From: Gentiana macrophylla
Taxonomy: Eukaryota > Streptophyta > Magnoliopsida > Gentianales > Gentianaceae
Direction of reading: 5' to 3'
Length of the DNA: 64,000 bases
NCBI GenBank assembly: GCA_026214975.1
Contig: CM047810.1
Location: 37,125,318 to 37,189,317, forward strand
In this document: one piece after another, positions 1 through 9,052 of the stretch
Layout of the letters: each line of letters starts with the position of its first letter
Numbering within the stretch: position 1 is the first letter of the stretch
The notes under the pieces: model-generated
Told to the model about the DNA's origin: nothing
Database searches by the model: none
Seen by the model: only the letters and a program-made list of their open reading frames with translations
Made by a program: the position numbers and the translations under genes

Positions 1-1
1 C

Positions 2-505
2 CTTAGGGAGCTTAAGGATCGATTGGAAATGGCCCAAGCTAGGATGAAGTTCTATGCTCATAAGCATAGGAAAGAGAAAGAATTTGAGGTAGGGGAATAT
101 GTACATCTCAAACTTCAACCCTACAAACAGAACTCTGTAGCATTGGGAAAGAATATTAAACTATCAGCCAAATACTTTGGCCCTTACAAGATCATAGCTA
201 GGGTGAATGTTGTTGCATACAAGCTTCAGCTACCTAAGGATGCTAAAATCCACCCTGTGCTCCATGTATCAATGCTTAAGAAGTTTATTGGAACTGCGGT
301 GGTTCCATCAACTGCATTACCAGTCACAACTGAGGATGGTCAAACAGGGATATACCCAGAGCAGATAATGGAAATCGGGACTGTTAGGAGGCGCAATCAG
401 GCTATTGTTCAATGGAAGACGAAGTGGCTTAATATGGAAGAAGATCAAGCAACTTGAGAGGATGCACATTACATCATGTCCCAATTTTCAGACCCTCTTC
501 CTTGA
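2..505 (+). pseudogene. Ty3/gypsy pol C-terminus: integrase tail plus chromodomain
   Basis: The frame is open from base 2, so the protein starts upstream. It begins with the helical stretch ending the integrase core (DRLEMAQARMKFYAHKHR), then an SH3-like integrase tail (FEVGEYVHLKLQPYKQ, FGPYKII, YKLQLP, IHPVLHVSMLKKF). It ends in a chromodomain-like segment (PEQIMEIGTVRRRNQAIVQW and a W..EEDQAT motif), which in chromoviruses is thought to guide integration to marked chromatin. A TGA at 455-457 stands where family members have the Trp of AT-W-EDA; the frame continues after it through EDAHYIMSQF to a stop at 503-505. This single G-to-A change removes the last 16 residues. The chromodomain gives the clade; finer placement is not possible from this fragment. 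Confidence 0.85.
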
Positions 506-520
506 GGACAAGGAAGACTC

Positions 521-529
521 AAGGGGGAG
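521..529 (+). promoter_or_regulatory. Polypurine tract of the first chromovirus
   Basis: AAGGGGGAG directly precedes TGATGGTAGG, the likely first bases of the 3' LTR. A purine run at this point primes plus-strand DNA synthesis in LTR retrotransposons. Confidence 0.8.
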
Positions 530-900
530 TGATGGTAGGAACCCTCCTTTTTTGTTTTGGAAAGTAGTCGTAATTGTGTAGATTTTTCATGTCAATAAAG
601 CTCTCTATTCCTTCGTCCTACTTCTTTCTTCCTCAACTAGATTCTTCCTTCCCGAATTCTGGTAATTGACAGTTACTAATTTCTTCGCTTGATTGAGAGC
701 TTAACATTGAAATATAGGCTGGTCAGCTAGCACCGGGAGATGCCAACCAAGGAATCAACCGACGACCTTCATCCTTCAATGAAAGTGGTTCAGTAGAGAT
801 CCCTGAATTTTTAAGGAAGAAAGGGCGCTCCCGTTATCCAAGAGCTTAAATCAGGTCCTTCTCTTTTTATTTTTGTGTTTGTTTTTTAACCGTCAATGTT
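530..900 (+). repeat. 3' LTR of the first chromovirus (right end uncertain)
   Basis: Starts TGATGGTAGGAACCC after the polypurine tract and has a polyadenylation-type AATAAA near 594. With no partner LTR in the window the CA end cannot be fixed; candidates lie between about 670 and 925. Confidence 0.55.
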
Positions 901-1655
901 TTCAGTTTGCAAAATGGTATCGCTACAACACGTTGTAGACTATTGATCAATGAGTAAGCCCCATATCAAACTATCAGTCTGTGGGTCCCACCATTGTCAA
1001 CGGTCTACAAGTGTGTTATGTCGCGATGTTATAGCCGTATCATTTTTATTTCAATTTTGTGTGTTAAAACCTGAAGGGTCCGCATCAACAGGTTTTGGGG
1101 ATCAGATGAAATGTATACTCAAGGCTGCTCTGAAGAAGCATTTTATGCACCACCTTTTTCATGCTAAATGAATCATCATGCCTTTGTTGAAAGGGGATTT
1201 GGTGTCTCAAGTTTATGATAAACACACTTGCAGCTTAGTGATATAAGCTAGAGATTGTACAGTAAATTCATATATATATATATATATATATGGTGAGCCT
1301 TAAATAAACTTGTTGAATAAATACTATGTAATAACAGTAGAGTAGCTTATAGCTTTGCCATTGTTTTGATTTTCTGAGATGCCACGTGTTTTGGATTCAA
1401 AAGTTTCTTGCTTTTCACAATAAAATGATCACTACAAGTGTAATAATACATTTTTACATTATTGATCATGGAATGATTCCTATCAATTAATTGGTTCAAT
1501 TATGTAAAATATGTTGTTACTTGTTTGTGATCATTTTGTTGTATTAGTTGCATTTATGTTGGTGCCTTTTTTTTTTTTTTGGCTGCTCTCCGGTCTCCAG
1601 TACTCATTTTACTATTGGCTGATTCTGAATTTGAAGTTTGGCTGTGAGATTCTTG
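900..1655. other. AT-rich stretch without a supported gene
   Basis: Short open frames occur but have no recognisable motif. A (TA)n tract lies at 1270-1291 and a T run near 1568-1580. The right part probably belongs to the upstream end of the LINE ORF1 that becomes recognisable after about 1660. Confidence 0.5.
1270..1291. repeat. (TA)n microsatellite
   Basis: Eleven TA units in a row, visible directly. Confidence 0.95.
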
Positions 1656-1659
1656 ACAT

Positions 1660-2576
1660 CGAAACCAGGTACTTCGTTGTTCGATGCTATTCTAGAGATG
1701 ATTACTTGCATGCTCTATAAAATGGGCCTTGGATATTGTTATCTTACTGTCATGAAAAGGAGACCGAATTTCAAGCCTAATTTTGATGGGATCGCTAGAA
1801 CGTTGATCTGGGTACGTGTATGTGGGTTACACGTTGCATTGTTTAATAAGATGGATCTTTTTGCTATTGGTAAGAAATTGGCCATGCGGTAAAAATTGAT
1901 ACAACTTCTATTGATGCTATGAGAGTAAGGATTGTGAGAATCTGCATTGAGGCGGATCTAGACAAGCCTTTAATGGCTTAGCTGGGAATTATCTGGGAAA
2001 TTCATGAAGTTGAAGATGAAGTGATCCACTCGATTTGTTTCGAATGTGGACTTTATGGCCACAAATGGGTAAATTGTCCTCAAACTCCCCCTAATGCCGC
2101 ACCAACCGTTGAAAATGGTAATGCTAATAGCTCGACTCAGCCTAGTGCTATGGACGATGTTAATTATGGGCCTTGGATGTTGAGAAATGGAGGGCATCCT
2201 AGACGTCAATGCAATCCAAAGAACATTTGTAATCCGACTCAGGGATATTTTTCTAAACCAAATCCGCAGAAGGGGAAGATGCAGATTCTTGTGGAGTCTA
2301 TAACGCAAAATGGAGCCAACAATACAGGTTCTAGATTCGATGCTCTTGATGATTTGGAAGATGATGATTGTATGGCCGAAGAGGATTCTATCATGGGGGT
2401 CTAAAGTCTAATATTGCCTCTCTCAAAGATGACTTTGTGATTGTCCCTAAGTCCAGAACCAAAAACACCAAAACGCAAAAGGATATTTTGTAAAAGCTTG
2501 GACCTAACCGCTAACGGGAGAAAACAGAAATTCCAGGTTGTGCAATCTTCACACCATGGGGAGTCGACTGGAAATT
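1660..2576 (+). pseudogene. L1-type LINE ORF1, 5' part (DUF4283 and zinc knuckle)
   Basis: Translated fragments match the plant L1 ORF1 pattern in order. The DUF4283-like core reads YCYLTVMKRRPNFKPNFDGI, then ARTLIWVRVCGLHVALFNK and FAIGKKLAM. A basic segment follows (RIVRICIEADLDKPL) and then a CCHC knuckle, CFECGLYGHKWVNCP, near 2038-2080. The protein is the RNA-binding chaperone of the LINE. Frames change between about 1720 and 2020 and stops are present (near 1890 and 1980), so it is dead. After the knuckle comes a low-complexity tail with an EDDD acidic stretch. It stops at the MULE insertion (2577) and resumes at 12936 in the same frame. The ORF2 endonuclease/RT is not in the window; a Tekay-like LTR cuts the element at 13109. 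Confidence 0.8.
2568..2576 (+). repeat. Left 9-bp target-site duplication of the MULE
   Basis: CTGGAAATT lies directly before the left TIR (GGGAAATTGG). An identical copy follows the right TIR at 12927-12935. Nine bases is the standard duplication length for Mutator-like transposons. Confidence 0.95.
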
Positions 2577-2854
2577 GGGAAATTGGAAAATCAGGTGTTG
2601 TCGGCCCCCCTATTTGTAAAGAAAGCTTACCTTTTTGCCAAATGCGTTTTTAGGTATAACGCCGATAATATTGTCATTTGACCACTCTTAACGACAATAA
2701 TATTGTCGTTAAATCCCCATTTAGACAATAGACAATTATTGGCGTAACGAGACTTGTTCAACGCCAATAATATTGTCGTTAATTATTTAACGCCAATATT
2801 ATTGACGTTAAACATGTCTCGTTACGCCAATAATCGCCTAAACGATGCTATTAT
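2577..2854 (+). repeat. Left terminal inverted repeat of the MULE
   Basis: About 278 bp matching 12648-12926 in reverse complement with scattered mismatches. It holds four copies of a palindrome with arms AACGNCAAT and ATTGNCGTT around a 3-bp AT spacer (near 2658, 2690, 2760 and 2788). Confidence 0.9.
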
Positions 2855-3202
2855 TGTCGAAAACTCTTCTTCTCCCCCAAATTTTCATTTTGGTGCAAAT
2901 TCCCTAAAAATTCTCAGAAAACGATCTGATTTTGCAATGGATTCTGAGGCTCCTTTGGAACAAATGGATCAAATTGAACAACGGGAGATAGTCCCTGAGG
3001 TTAATATTAATGTCTATCTTTCATTTTTTTCTTATAAGAAGCTAAATCTTAGATTATTTGATTGTTTGAGTTTTGTTGTGCAATTTGTAAGTACTTTGAG
3101 GTCAAAACGCATGTATAGTAAGAATATTTGTTGTTGTTTAGCAAGATTTTGCAAAAGGAGGGGTAGATTGGTTAGGGTTAGGAGTTGTTTTTGAATTTCC
3201 TG

Positions 3203-3526
3203 AAGAAATGAGGTCCTATAGGATAGCTCGTAGAGGATTTGTAGGTTCTCTTATTCATCTCTCCTCTCAGCAGCTGGGTAAAGCCTCAGCCGGAAGTGAG
3301 GCATCCAGTAGATTATGTATTTTAGTGCTGTTTCGCCGGACTCGTCCGGCATCTCCATCACTCCTCCCGTGGTTTACTAACAAACAATACAACTAAATGA
3401 CACAAAACTTAACATTCAAAACCTCACCGTTACTTGGAAATAATTGACTGTAACAAAATCACACAAATAACCAAACAAACCAAACCTGAAATCGTAACAA
3501 CTTATATGAAAATAGAGACCACACGA
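3203..3526 (+). repeat. Left inner inverted repeat of the MULE
   Basis: About 320 bp nearly identical in reverse complement to 11498-11820. It lies just upstream of the (TA)n tract and the first recognisable protease exon, and its partner lies at the matching place before the transposase. It contains a hairpin-prone GCCGGACTCGTCCGGC at about 3337-3352 and a 62-codon open frame (3208-3396) also open in the partner. It probably supplies leader or promoter sequence to both inward-facing genes. Confidence 0.85.
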
Positions 3527-3686
3527 CTTTTACGTTTATGAACCTATATGCATATTTCCATGTATGTATATATATATATGACATATGTATTTCCATATAC
3601 GGTGTAGCCGTGTAGGATATTCATGATAAAATTTTACACACATATATTTGTTGATTACGACTTATTATAATTTCGTGAAAGTTGTA

Positions 3687-3745
<59 letters not shown>

Positions 3746-3791
3746 GTGTTACATATAATGTAATATTTATGCATGCTCGTTATACTGTGAT
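3527..3791 (+). other. Non-coding gap with (TA)n tract, probably an intron
   Basis: No coding frame. Holds (TA)n at 3692-3741. It ends in TGTGATTTGCAG at 3791-3797, a good splice acceptor, directly before the open frame encoding the DUF1985-like region. A matching (TA)n occurs at 11348-11400 on the other side of the element. Confidence 0.55.
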
Positions 3792-3797
3792 TTGCAG

Positions 3798-4712
3798 CTC
3801 GTAGGCACCCTCGGAGCGTATATAATTGATCCATGGAGTCATTTCAAGGGAGTGTGGAATATTAAAGGGGAATCCGCTAAGTTGACAAGTGTTGTAACAA
3901 ATTTAATAAAGTTGTTCGTTGGTGATGTAGATTTTGAAGACAGGTTCAGAAAGTCCATATTTAGGCGTTTTATAGAGGCGAATGAAAAACATGAAAAGTG
4001 GAAGTTCTGTGGGGTGATTTTCAGATATCTTGGATTCAACATGATATACCCCGACAAGCCCGATGAGCTACATTTTAGGTTTGGTAACCCGGGGACAACA
4101 TGCGTGTTTGGCAGGAGAGAGTTCGCCATGATATCTGGCTTACGGTTTGGCCTTCTTGATCCGACTTGGGTATGGGTACTTCTATGTGCTTTGGCCCCAG
4201 ATGTTACTTGGGACAATATAAAAAACAAGCGATTACCATAAATTTTTTTGGAGAGGGCATTTGAGCATCCTGTTCGAGACGGTGCTCATACCGGTGAGAT
4301 TGTATACCGGTTAGCGTTGGTGTATTTTATTTATGGATATCTAATAGGTTGGAATGACAGTTTTGGAATCCCGAAAGAAATATTCTTCGTCGTTGACGAT
4401 TTGAATATTGTAAATGAGTTTCCATGGGGGGAGTACTTGTGGCGAATTACTTATGAAAAGATAGCAAACCTCATGCGGATCGTTAAGCGCTTCAGTGTAC
4501 AAAAGCAGAATCGAAACCAACACAAGCCACCGGTTGACGGGTGGGCACCTGCATTAGTATACTGGGCTTATGAAATTTTCCCACGTTTGCAAGTAAGCAT
4601 TCCACCTTTTTGTGTGCATATTGACAGTGAAGCCATCCCCCGGATGTTGAGATGGAAATACGTGGATAGTACACCGCGTGGACCCACCATAGAAACGAAA
4701 GTTATGCCTGAG
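3798..4712 (+). pseudogene. Ulp1-like gene of the MULE, N-terminal DUF1985-like exon
   Basis: One frame runs from the acceptor near 3797 to a donor GAG|GTAATA at 4712/4713, broken only by TAA at 4239-4241. It encodes FRRFIEANEKHEKWKFCGVI, then FGRREFAMISGLRFGLLDP and, after the stop, FEHPVRDGAHTGEIVYRLAL with FPWGEYLWRITYEKI. The order of a FxR region, an F..ISGLRFG motif and a FPWG motif is that of DUF1985, the usual N-terminal domain of transposon-borne Ulp1-like proteins in plants. Its biochemical role is unknown. The true start codon is not clear; it may lie in a 5' exon inside the inner inverted repeat. Confidence 0.75.
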
Positions 4713-4811
4713 GTAATATTAATGACATTCCATTTAATAAAATACATTTAAGTTTATGTCAATACCATGATTAACGATTCTTTTAAATGTCTTGATATTT
4801 TTTGTGTGCAG

Positions 4812-6318
4812 GTCGATATGTTGGATGGTATGACAACCGACAACGCTAAAGTTGAATTTCTACGTGGGCTCGGTCTACCTGAAGAGAAAATTTCACATCC
4901 CCGACGCACGTTTCCACAATTGCCCCGACAACAGCTCCCATAGGGATTCGAGCAAGCCGCGGCCGCTCCTGCTCGTGGCAAGCGTAAAGCGGTTGAATCT
5001 TCTAGAATTGCCACGACTGCAGGCACTACTCAATCCAATGTTCCTCGTTTAGACCATAATGATGCACCTTCCACTATTAGACATGAATCGACATCCCGGG
5101 GATGCGGCCTACGGGGTGATGATGAAGATAATGGGGATGACGGTGAAAGAGAAGATCATGATGATGTCCATATCCAGTCACCTGTGCAGCACCGTACTAA
5201 TGTTGTTGATGGAGGGAACACTATTCGAGGAGACCCGGTAATTGATGCGGTTGGTAAGATGATCGAATCGGCAACAAAGAAAATCCAAGAGGGAATCAAT
5301 GCCGAATTCGCTATCATTAAAGCAAGGCTCGATGCGCAGGACAAGGTGTTAAATAATCACAGCGTCATTCTGAATCAATTTTATCTTGCAGCTCGTAGTA
5401 GGTAGGTATGATTTTATTGAGCTTTTTAAATACTTTTTAACAAGTATAATATTTGTTCATAACAAAATACTTATTCGGTCGTTTGAATTATAGGGTCCAA
5501 ACAGTGATGGGCCGGGGCCTTCTGATACCTGCGGCAATAACACAGGGACCGGCGCTAGACAAAGCAGCTCAGGGTTTAGGGCGGGCAGCCAGCCACAGTC
5601 TACTTTGACACATCCCGCCCAATCAAATCTGCAACAGCCGCTTATGCCTAATCAAACATCCACATCCCGTCAGAGGCCTGATCAATCCCCAATCCAAGGG
5701 AGGAGCACTGAACATGGAGCGACCAACTTGACACAATCCACTACACCTATGGCCGAGGCTGTTGGATTCACCACACCCGTGCCTGTTTGTTTGGATCAAG
5801 AAGTTGCCTCCGACGATAGTTTATATAACATTTGGAGCCCCGCCGATTAACTAGTCACAAAAGAAGAAGCCGCTCTTCAAGCGCAGAGCGTAGTCCGTAC
5901 TGAAGGCCCATCAAATAATCCATCTAGAAGCAATCGGGTATCCAATGTCATTGTGCCGGATAGCAGCAATCAAGTATCCACGCTCAGTTATCTGATGGTC
6001 GCTGCAGACGATAGACTTAAGCATGCTGTTAACTTAAAAATGACCCTTCGTCTGAATACGAAGCCAACTGAATTCCGTAAGAAGAAGAATACCGTCTGGA
6101 TTACGGATGAAAATCAGCCGGATTTAAGTAGATACACACCCTTCCGTAGGGGTAACAACGAGCAATATAATGAGCTGAGAATGTGGCCGGCATTAAAAGC
6201 CGGTGATACCCGGCAATTATTAAATGTGATTCGATCTGACGGAGACACTTTCGATTACCCTGCGGACCGGGACTTCTTTATCAACCTTATAGGTGCAGAT
6301 AGTTATATTGCTTGCGAG
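4812..6318 (+). pseudogene. Ulp1-like gene, middle linker exons
   Basis: The exon after a 99-bp intron (4713-4811) keeps phase 0. It encodes a low-complexity region: basic (ARGKRKAVESS), then acidic (GDDEDNGDDGEREDHDD), then a helix-rich segment (VIDAVGKMIESATKKIQEGI). A stop TAG lies near 4942. A probable intron follows at about 5406-5493 and the next exon is Ser/Gln/Pro-rich (SQPQSTLTHPAQSNLQQPL), with TAA at 5848-5850. It continues to KAGDTRQLLNVIRSDGDTF and a donor GAG|GTAAAC at 6318/6319. The content fits the variable linker between DUF1985 and the protease. Exon limits near 5402-5406 do not join cleanly in frame, so that junction is uncertain. Confidence 0.65.
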
Positions 6319-6417
6319 GTAAACTCATTAAAAGTTGTTTTCTCATTTCTTTAACATATATTATGAATTTAAAAATATCGCAATATGGTGACTGAGTAAT
6401 AAACATTCCATTTGCAG

Positions 6418-7102
6418 CACATTGATGCATATGTGGGTCTATTAACTGCTCGTATAGAGGCTTACCTGCAATGTTATCAGAAGCATTCGAGATTGTGCTA
6501 TTCCTCTTTTGTAAGGACACTTGTGTCCAAATTAGATAAACGGGATGGTAATTTAGATGTGGACTGTCCGTACCAGCAATCGTTAGAAGCTTCTGCATGG
6601 ACCAAGAAAATAACTGCTTATGCTATCTGGACGATTAACGATCTGCATTGGGTGCTTGTGGTCATGTCAATCAGTGAATGGACGATCAGTGTATACGATA
6701 GACGATACGGACAAGATAACTCGGATATCATAGATCCAACCATTGAGAAATGGTCTCGATACATGAGGGTACTGTTATCGAGATCAGCAGATTGCAAAAA
6801 ATCACAATGGATGCTCTATCCAGATCCACCATCATTTCATAGAATGCTGCTCACCCAAAAAGAATGTCCACAGACGATGAAATAGTACGTATAAAACCTT
6901 ATTTAGAATTGTTAATTTCAACAATTCAATTTCAAAATTTATGGCTTTAATGTGCATGAAGCTATGTAGGATTTTCACGCTGAAGATTATGGAGCTTTTA
7001 ATCATCAATGCGGCGAGGATAGAAGAGCTGAATGATCAAACCGTACATAGGTTCCGGAGCAAAATGGCCGTAGATCTATTTACACGGCATATAGGAGTTT
7101 GA
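6418..7102 (+). pseudogene. Ulp1-like cysteine protease (C48) catalytic domain
   Basis: After a second 99-bp intron (6319-6417, donor GTAAAC, acceptor TTTGCAG) the exon opens with HIDAYVGLLTARI, the entry motif of plant transposon Ulp1 domains. The candidate catalytic His is in NDLHWVLVVM and the Asp in ISVYDRRYG. The oxyanion Gln is probably in CPQTMK, followed by TAG at 6883-6885. The Cys is probably TGT at 6965-6967 in CRIFTLKIMELL, where family members have DCGIFTLK; here Gly is Arg. The protein ends at 7102. Ulp1-type enzymes cleave SUMO from proteins; transposon-borne forms are known as a family but their targets are not. A frame change lies between the Gln and Cys motifs, either an unrecognised intron or a lesion. 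Confidence 0.8.
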
Positions 7103-7313
7103 TATTTATTATCTCAACTTATGGCGTTGTAATATTTATAATATATTTTTTTAGTTTGTTTTTTAGATTGAAGCAGTGAAATGATAAGTAGTAAAAGCAA
7201 ACATAGTTTAAAACATAAAAAGAAAGAGAGTAATGATACATTGGCTTACACACGGGGCTTACAAACATAAAAAGAAAGAGTAATGATACATTGAGATAAC
7301 AATAAGATGACGC

Positions 7314-8253
7314 TTAAATAAACCAAGGGTGATCATTAAATACTATAGGTGGGGTTTTCCAAACAATGTCATCTGTGTTATTTTCCGAAACCCCAAAGCT
7401 TCTGGCCATATCCGTGATAAGAAATGGAAAAAAGATATAACCATCACCATGTCTCCCCCCCGCTATCCTGTTAACCTTGTCCATGATGTATCTTCCCACG
7501 TTAACTCGATGATATAAAACTGCGTATGCAAGGATGTACATATCCAAGTTTGGTTGAACGTGATGTATGGTACCGTGGACTCGATTCGCAAGAAACATAA
7601 GCATGACACGTACCCACTCGGCATTTAATCTAGCAGGAATATATTCAACCAAACCATCATTTGTCCTTTTGTTAGGACCCCAAAGATGAGTCCCACCAAA
7701 TGCATCAGCCAGTTCTTACATCAAATCCATCCCATTGTCTAGCACAATCCTATGATGATGCAGTTCATACATCAAATCCATCATATTATCTAGCACAATC
7801 CTAGGATGATGTCTGAAAAATTCTTCACCGTCTGGGACTTCTGGAATTCCATAGTAGCGGTTGATACACCCTGCATCCAAACTGACGGAAACGCTTCGCA
7901 GGCTTCACGGTGTGCTTGCAGTCCTCCCTTAAAGTCTCCCACTCTGAACAATTGCATAGTACTCATGAACGATAGACCGATTCATACTCACTATTCCATC
8001 GGGGGTGTTAGCGAAACCAGACCACCCATTTCTGAGGAATCTGTCTCTCAAGCGTGTAGGCAGACTATCCCACGATAACCTCATCTCTGCAACTACAGCT
8101 CTACCAATCCAGTTTGTCTCAAAATAACCCATCATCAGGGAACATAGTTAAGAGTGTTTGCTCGTCATATGACGCATCTTCCCTGCCCTCATTATCAAAC
8201 ACATGGGAATGTGGGTTCACGTCAAGAGGGAAACCATAATCCGAGTCAGACAT
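7314..8253 (-). pseudogene. Putative plant transposon protein (Transposase_32-like), broken
   Basis: A start at 8253 gives MSDSDYGFPLDVNPH, an acidic head, then DASYDEQTLLTMFPDDGLF, WIGRAVVAEMRLSWDSLPTR and VHEYYA. The frame then breaks near 7960. Pieces in other frames continue INRYYGIPEVPDGEEFF and, from 7652, YIPARLNAEW, HRVNVGRYIMDKVNRIAGG and FFPFLITDMARSFGV. The VNVGR.I..(KQ)I ... FP.LIT motif is that of the plant-specific domain often called putative plant transposon protein, usually seen in Ty3/gypsy elements; its function is unknown. A duplicated HHHRIVLDN segment appears around 7730-7800. The 8727-9047 ORF on the opposite strand matches its N-terminal half, so the two arose by duplication. 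Confidence 0.6.
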
Positions 8254-8726
8254 TTCGTTGGAAGCAAATAAACAAATGTATTTGTAGGGAGATTTTGAGA
8301 GAACAATTTGTTCATTCTTGCATGAATATACGGGATGCCTCATAGTATATATAGGGATAATGGGGTGGGACTGAACAGGGTGGAGAGTTATGACCGTAGG
8401 CAGGACACATGAGTACAGTGTCAAGCCTTGTCACCAGTCGTGCATAGGGTTTAGGGATTTTATGACGATAATATTGTCGTCAAATGGCCTCTTACGTCGA
8501 TAATATTGTCGTTAAATGAGATTCCCTGCCTTGTGTGGTCGCTATCGGTGGGTCCCATACGTCAAGTGGTGGTGAGTTATGACCGTAGGTAGGACAAATG
8601 GGTACAGTGTCAAGTCTTGTCACCAGTCTCCCCTATATATATGATGCATCCATCCCTATAGTCAAGCAAACAAGTCTTTCACATTGTTTCTCTATACAAA
8701 CATATTTGTTTATTTCATTCCAACCA
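8254..8726. promoter_or_regulatory. Shared upstream region of the divergent ORF pair
   Basis: Holds a direct repeat of about 58 bp (8382-8440 and 8577-8635, both starting GAGTTATGACCGTAGG and ending TTGTCACCAGTC) and, between the copies, two palindromes of the TIR type (near 8463-8482 and 8494-8514). A CTATATATAT box lies at 8634-8643 before the + ORF and an ACTATATATA box at 8342-8354 in mirrored place for the - ORF. The arrangement suggests a bidirectional promoter. Confidence 0.55.
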
Positions 8727-9047
8727 ATGTCTGACCCGGATTCTGACCCGGATTCTCCCAATTGGTATGATAACCTGCACTGCCCTGTGTTTGTCAACGA
8801 AGACGATGAAAATGTGTCATACGACAAGCAGACACTCTTAACTCTATTCCATGATCCAGCGGAAAGGCGAGAATTCAAGTTATGCTGGATGGCTAGAGCT
8901 GTAGTTGGAGAGAGGAGGCTTGTATGGGATAGTCTTGCCACCAGGTTTGCACGAAAATTAGATCGAATTGGGTGGAATGGTTTTGCTTTGAACGAATATT
9001 TATTTATTATTATTATTATGAATATACTTAAAAAAATAGGTATATAA
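8727..9047 (+). CDS. Short paralogue of the 7314-8253 ORF
   Basis: The start at 8727 gives MSDPDSDPDSPNWYDNLH, VSYDKQTLLTLFHDPAERRE, then WMARAVVGERRLVWDSLATR and IGWNGFALNEY, ending in a hydrophobic tail at 9047. The first 90 residues align with the N-terminal half of the minus-strand neighbour (YD.QTLLT.F, RAVV.E.RL.WDSL.TR, GW.GFA). It lacks the later VNVGR/FPFLIT part. Its 3' end abuts the truncated 3' end of the transposase, so the duplication that made it may have removed the transposase C-terminus. No function is known. It is the only ORF in the MULE intact from its start to its stop, but it could be a truncated copy. Confidence 0.5.
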   Translation: MSDPDSDPDSPNWYDNLHCPVFVNEDDENVSYDKQTLLTLFHDPAERREFKLCWMARAVVGERRLVWDSLATRFARKLDRIGWNGFALNEYLFIIIIMNILKKIGI

Positions 9048-9052
9048 AAGTA

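Larger units (their letters stand above)
1..900 (+). mobile_element. 3' end of a Ty3/gypsy chromovirus, cut by the window edge
   Basis: This block holds the C-terminal end of pol, a polypurine tract and the start of the 3' LTR in the normal order for a plus-strand Ty3/gypsy element. The gag, protease, RT and most of the integrase lie outside the window. The right limit is approximate because no second LTR copy is present to define it. Confidence 0.8.

Noticed and set aside
912..930. TGGTATCGCTAC after the first LTR, like the start of a tRNA-Met primer site
   Set aside because: Only seven bases match, a 3' LTR should not be followed by a primer site, and no gag follows.
2754..3194. 146-codon frame at the inner edge of the left TIR as a gene
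   Set aside because: Its first third is TIR palindrome sequence and the right side of the element has no counterpart; only a short stretch (FAMDSEAPLEQMDQIEQRE) could be a 5' exon.
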